A stretch of DNA of 64,000 nucleotides. Source: Lysinibacillus_B sp036662795 (lineage in GTDB: Bacteria > Bacillota > Bacilli > Bacillales_A > Planococcaceae). The first letter of the stretch is position 1; each line of letters opens with the position of its first letter. Positions 62,818-64,000 of the stretch are shown in pieces. Position numbers and translations under genes: made by a program. Location of the stretch: NCBI RefSeq assembly GCF_036662795.1, contig NZ_JBAFWZ010000010.1:76051-140050 (forward strand). Direction: 5' to 3'. Below the pieces are notes generated by a model. The model worked only from the letters and a program-made list of their open reading frames with translations. It had not been told where the DNA came from and did no database searches.

Positions 62818-62890
62818 TGCATGCGCTCCGTTTCTGCATGCACGGCGCTCACCCACGAAAAGCGGAGTGGCAGGGCTTGCAGATTTCTAA
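62818..62890. repeat. Structured, GC-richer intergenic element
   Basis: TGCATGC (62,818-62,824) and GCATGCA (62,836-62,842) form a hairpin, followed by CCCACGAAAAGCGGAGTGGCAGG. The base composition is much richer in G+C than the surrounding gap. This looks like the dispersed hairpin elements common between genes in Bacillaceae; dispersal could not be checked. Confidence 0.5.
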
Positions 62891-62942
62891 GTAAATGCTT
62901 TGTCTACAGCCTGACGCATATTAGGAAATTAGCGATTCGTCA

Positions 62943-63563
62943 TTAGAATGTACCTACGACGGCTATGAAAAAGACTGTAAAGACAAGTAATGCGACAAAA
63001 AGTAAGATTATTAATACAACAGCAGGTAAAATAACCGAAAAGAACGCACGCCAATTAGAGAAGTGGTGGGCTTCAGCAACACCGGCAATGTTGATTACAA
63101 TTGTAAAAACAGCCGGAATTAAAGAAATCATAGCAGACAGTAAGATTAAGCCAATATTAAAATCAGAATACAAGTAAAAATAGCTGTCAGGGTCCATTAC
63201 CATCCATCCTAAATAAAGTGGAATAATGAGGATATAAGGTATATAGCCTAATGAAAGAGCTTTGAAAACATCAAAAAAACTACCTGTACCTTTCAATAGC
63301 CGTCCCATTAAATAAGTAATTCCTGCAAAAATGAACGCGCCAATAATGCCTATAATTGGCGAAAAAATAATGGTAGCTATAACAATCGTTCCAGCTGACA
63401 AATTAGGATAAAGATTTGAATCAGTTAAACTACTTGCAATGGATCCTATAAAGCCTAAAGAAATTAATAACAACGAATAGGCAATAGACTTATGTTCGAT
63501 TACATATCGAGCTGTTTGTTTTGGGTGTAACCAAACCGAAATCAGTGGATTCAAAAAAATCAC
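62943..63563 (-). CDS. Yip1-family membrane protein
   Basis: A 206-residue protein with five hydrophobic helices (SIAYSLLLISLGFIGSIASS; GTIVIATIIFSPIIGIIGAF; LGYIPYILIIPLYLGWM; LILLSAMISLIPAVFTIVI; ILPAVVLIILLFVALLVFTV). N-terminal NPLISVWLHPKQTARYVIEH is the typical 'P-r-t-i-r' opening of Yip1-domain proteins. Function unknown in bacteria. Ribosome binding site GAGGTGATTT on the minus strand. Confidence 0.85.
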   Translation of the reverse strand: MIFLNPLISVWLHPKQTARYVIEHKSIAYSLLLISLGFIGSIASSLTDSNLYPNLSAGTIVIATIIFSPIIGIIGAFIFAGITYLMGRLLKGTGSFFDVFKALSLGYIPYILIIPLYLGWMVMDPDSYFYLYSDFNIGLILLSAMISLIPAVFTIVINIAGVAEAHHFSNWRAFFSVILPAVVLIILLFVALLVFTVFFIAVVGTF

Positions 63564-63875
63564 CTCATAATATAGTATTTTCTCATTCTACTAGTTAAAC
63601 ATGTATTGCTCGTAATGTAAAATGGGTTATTTAAGGATAAGGAATCTTGTATAGAGTAGCTTGAAATTTCGGGAAATTAAACTGGGATAGGGTAGAAGGT
63701 AATCTCTTTCAAAGAAATTGCACAGTGAAAGAAATTGCACATAGAGTAAAAAAAGGCTGAGTCATAAGTAAAGATATTATTGAAATCGGTGAAATACTGC
63801 AATAAGAATCCGCTACTTTATAAATTGATTGTAGAGGAGAGGAGAGTGTAGCTGTCGGCTGCCCGTTTCGCTACA
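63564..63875. other. Gene-free stretch with a short direct repeat
   Basis: No gene seen. AAAGAAATTGCACA occurs at 63,711-63,724 and again at 63,728-63,741 (17-bp period). Confidence 0.5.
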
Positions 63876-64000
63876 GAGCAATGTTTTGTGCGACGAAAGC
63901 ATAGCGTCAGGAGCAATGTTTTGTGCGACGAAAGCGTAGCGTCAGGAGCAATGTTTTGTGCGACGAAAGCATAGCGTCAGGAGCAATGTTTTGTGCGACG
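63876..64000. repeat. 35-bp tandem repeat (minisatellite), cut by the window end
   Basis: Units start at 63,876, 63,911, 63,946 and 63,981 with exact 35-bp spacing. They are identical apart from one A/G change in the second unit. Each reads GAGCAATGTTTTGTGCGACG, then AAAGC(A/G)TAGCGTCAG. GACG and CGTC within each unit can pair. There are no spacers between units. The array continues beyond the window. Confidence 0.9.

Larger units (their letters stand above)
62638..62942. other. Gap upstream of pepF
   Basis: 305 bp without a gene. It holds the Yip1-gene terminator and the structured element listed separately, and the pepF promoter near its left end. Confidence 0.6.

Noticed and set aside
63876..64000. 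CRISPR-like regular repeat
   Set aside because: The 35-bp units are directly adjacent with no spacers, and no cas genes are seen.

Overview
The window is a stretch of a low-GC Gram-positive chromosome. Gene content and order (mrfB-gpsB-rnpB-RlmL-type methyltransferase-ypvA-ypwA, dynA, rnz, pepF, a ba3-type cytochrome oxidase) fit the Bacillales. My best guess is a Lysinibacillus/Solibacillus-like member of the Caryophanaceae; this is an inference from gene content, not a measured placement.

Region 1 (1-~12,515) is the right end of a prophage with a contractile tail of the PBSX/xkd type. It runs: tail assembly chaperone with a -1 frameshift site (A AAA AAC at 50-56), tape measure, LysM tail protein, hub, baseplate proteins (XkdR/S/T/U-like), fibre genes, XkdX-like, holin, amidase, three small genes. 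It is inserted into mrfA (yprA): only the 3' end of that DNA-repair helicase gene is seen at 12,516-13,001, followed by intact mrfB.

Region 2 (13,003-22,966) is conserved core: mrfB, gpsB, RNase P RNA, a PAS-GGDEF-EAL protein, an rRNA methyltransferase, the DinG-type helicase ypvA, a tyrosine-type T-box leader that now leads only to the C-terminal S4 domain of a tyrosyl-tRNA synthetase, and the M32 carboxypeptidase ypwA.

Region 3 (~22,967-30,640) is an AT-rich accessory island. It holds a NACHT/STAND NTPase (probable antiphage sensor), a DUF262-DUF1524 GmrSD-like nuclease, an XRE repressor facing two palindromic operators and a broken gene, and a DUF4362 membrane protein. The island is punctuated by repeated 3' ends of ypwA: the full gene, an 823-bp copy at 28,486-29,308 and an ~87-bp remnant at 30,554-30,640. 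This points to repeated cargo insertion behind ypwA.

Region 4 (30,904-43,232) is a regulator plus nine-gene catabolic cluster. A 1039-residue STAND-wHTH-BTAD activator precedes a LIV-type ABC importer, an odd FabH-like thiolase-fold protein, an alpha/beta hydrolase, a FabG-like reductase and an acyl-CoA ligase. The promoter carries 11-bp-period direct repeats (SARP style) and a near-consensus CcpA cre site. The substrate is unknown.

Region 5 (43,379-64,000) is mostly core: ba3 oxidase genes including a 40-residue subunit IIa, a CheX-like protein, a double-headed dynamin (DynA), a rhodanese, an ABC-2 exporter, an MBL hydrolase, RNase Z, an S1C protease, a TauE/SafE permease, malic enzyme, PepF and a Yip1-family protein. 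Between malic enzyme and PepF sits an overlapping ATPase-TOPRIM gene pair (58,731-60,783), which looks like a two-gene defence system related in architecture to PARIS/OLD/Rlo systems. The window ends inside a 35-bp minisatellite.

The strongest candidates for something undescribed are the ATPase-TOPRIM pair, the ypwA 3'-end repeat island with its NACHT and GmrSD-like cargo, and the T-box driving an orphan TyrRS S4 domain.
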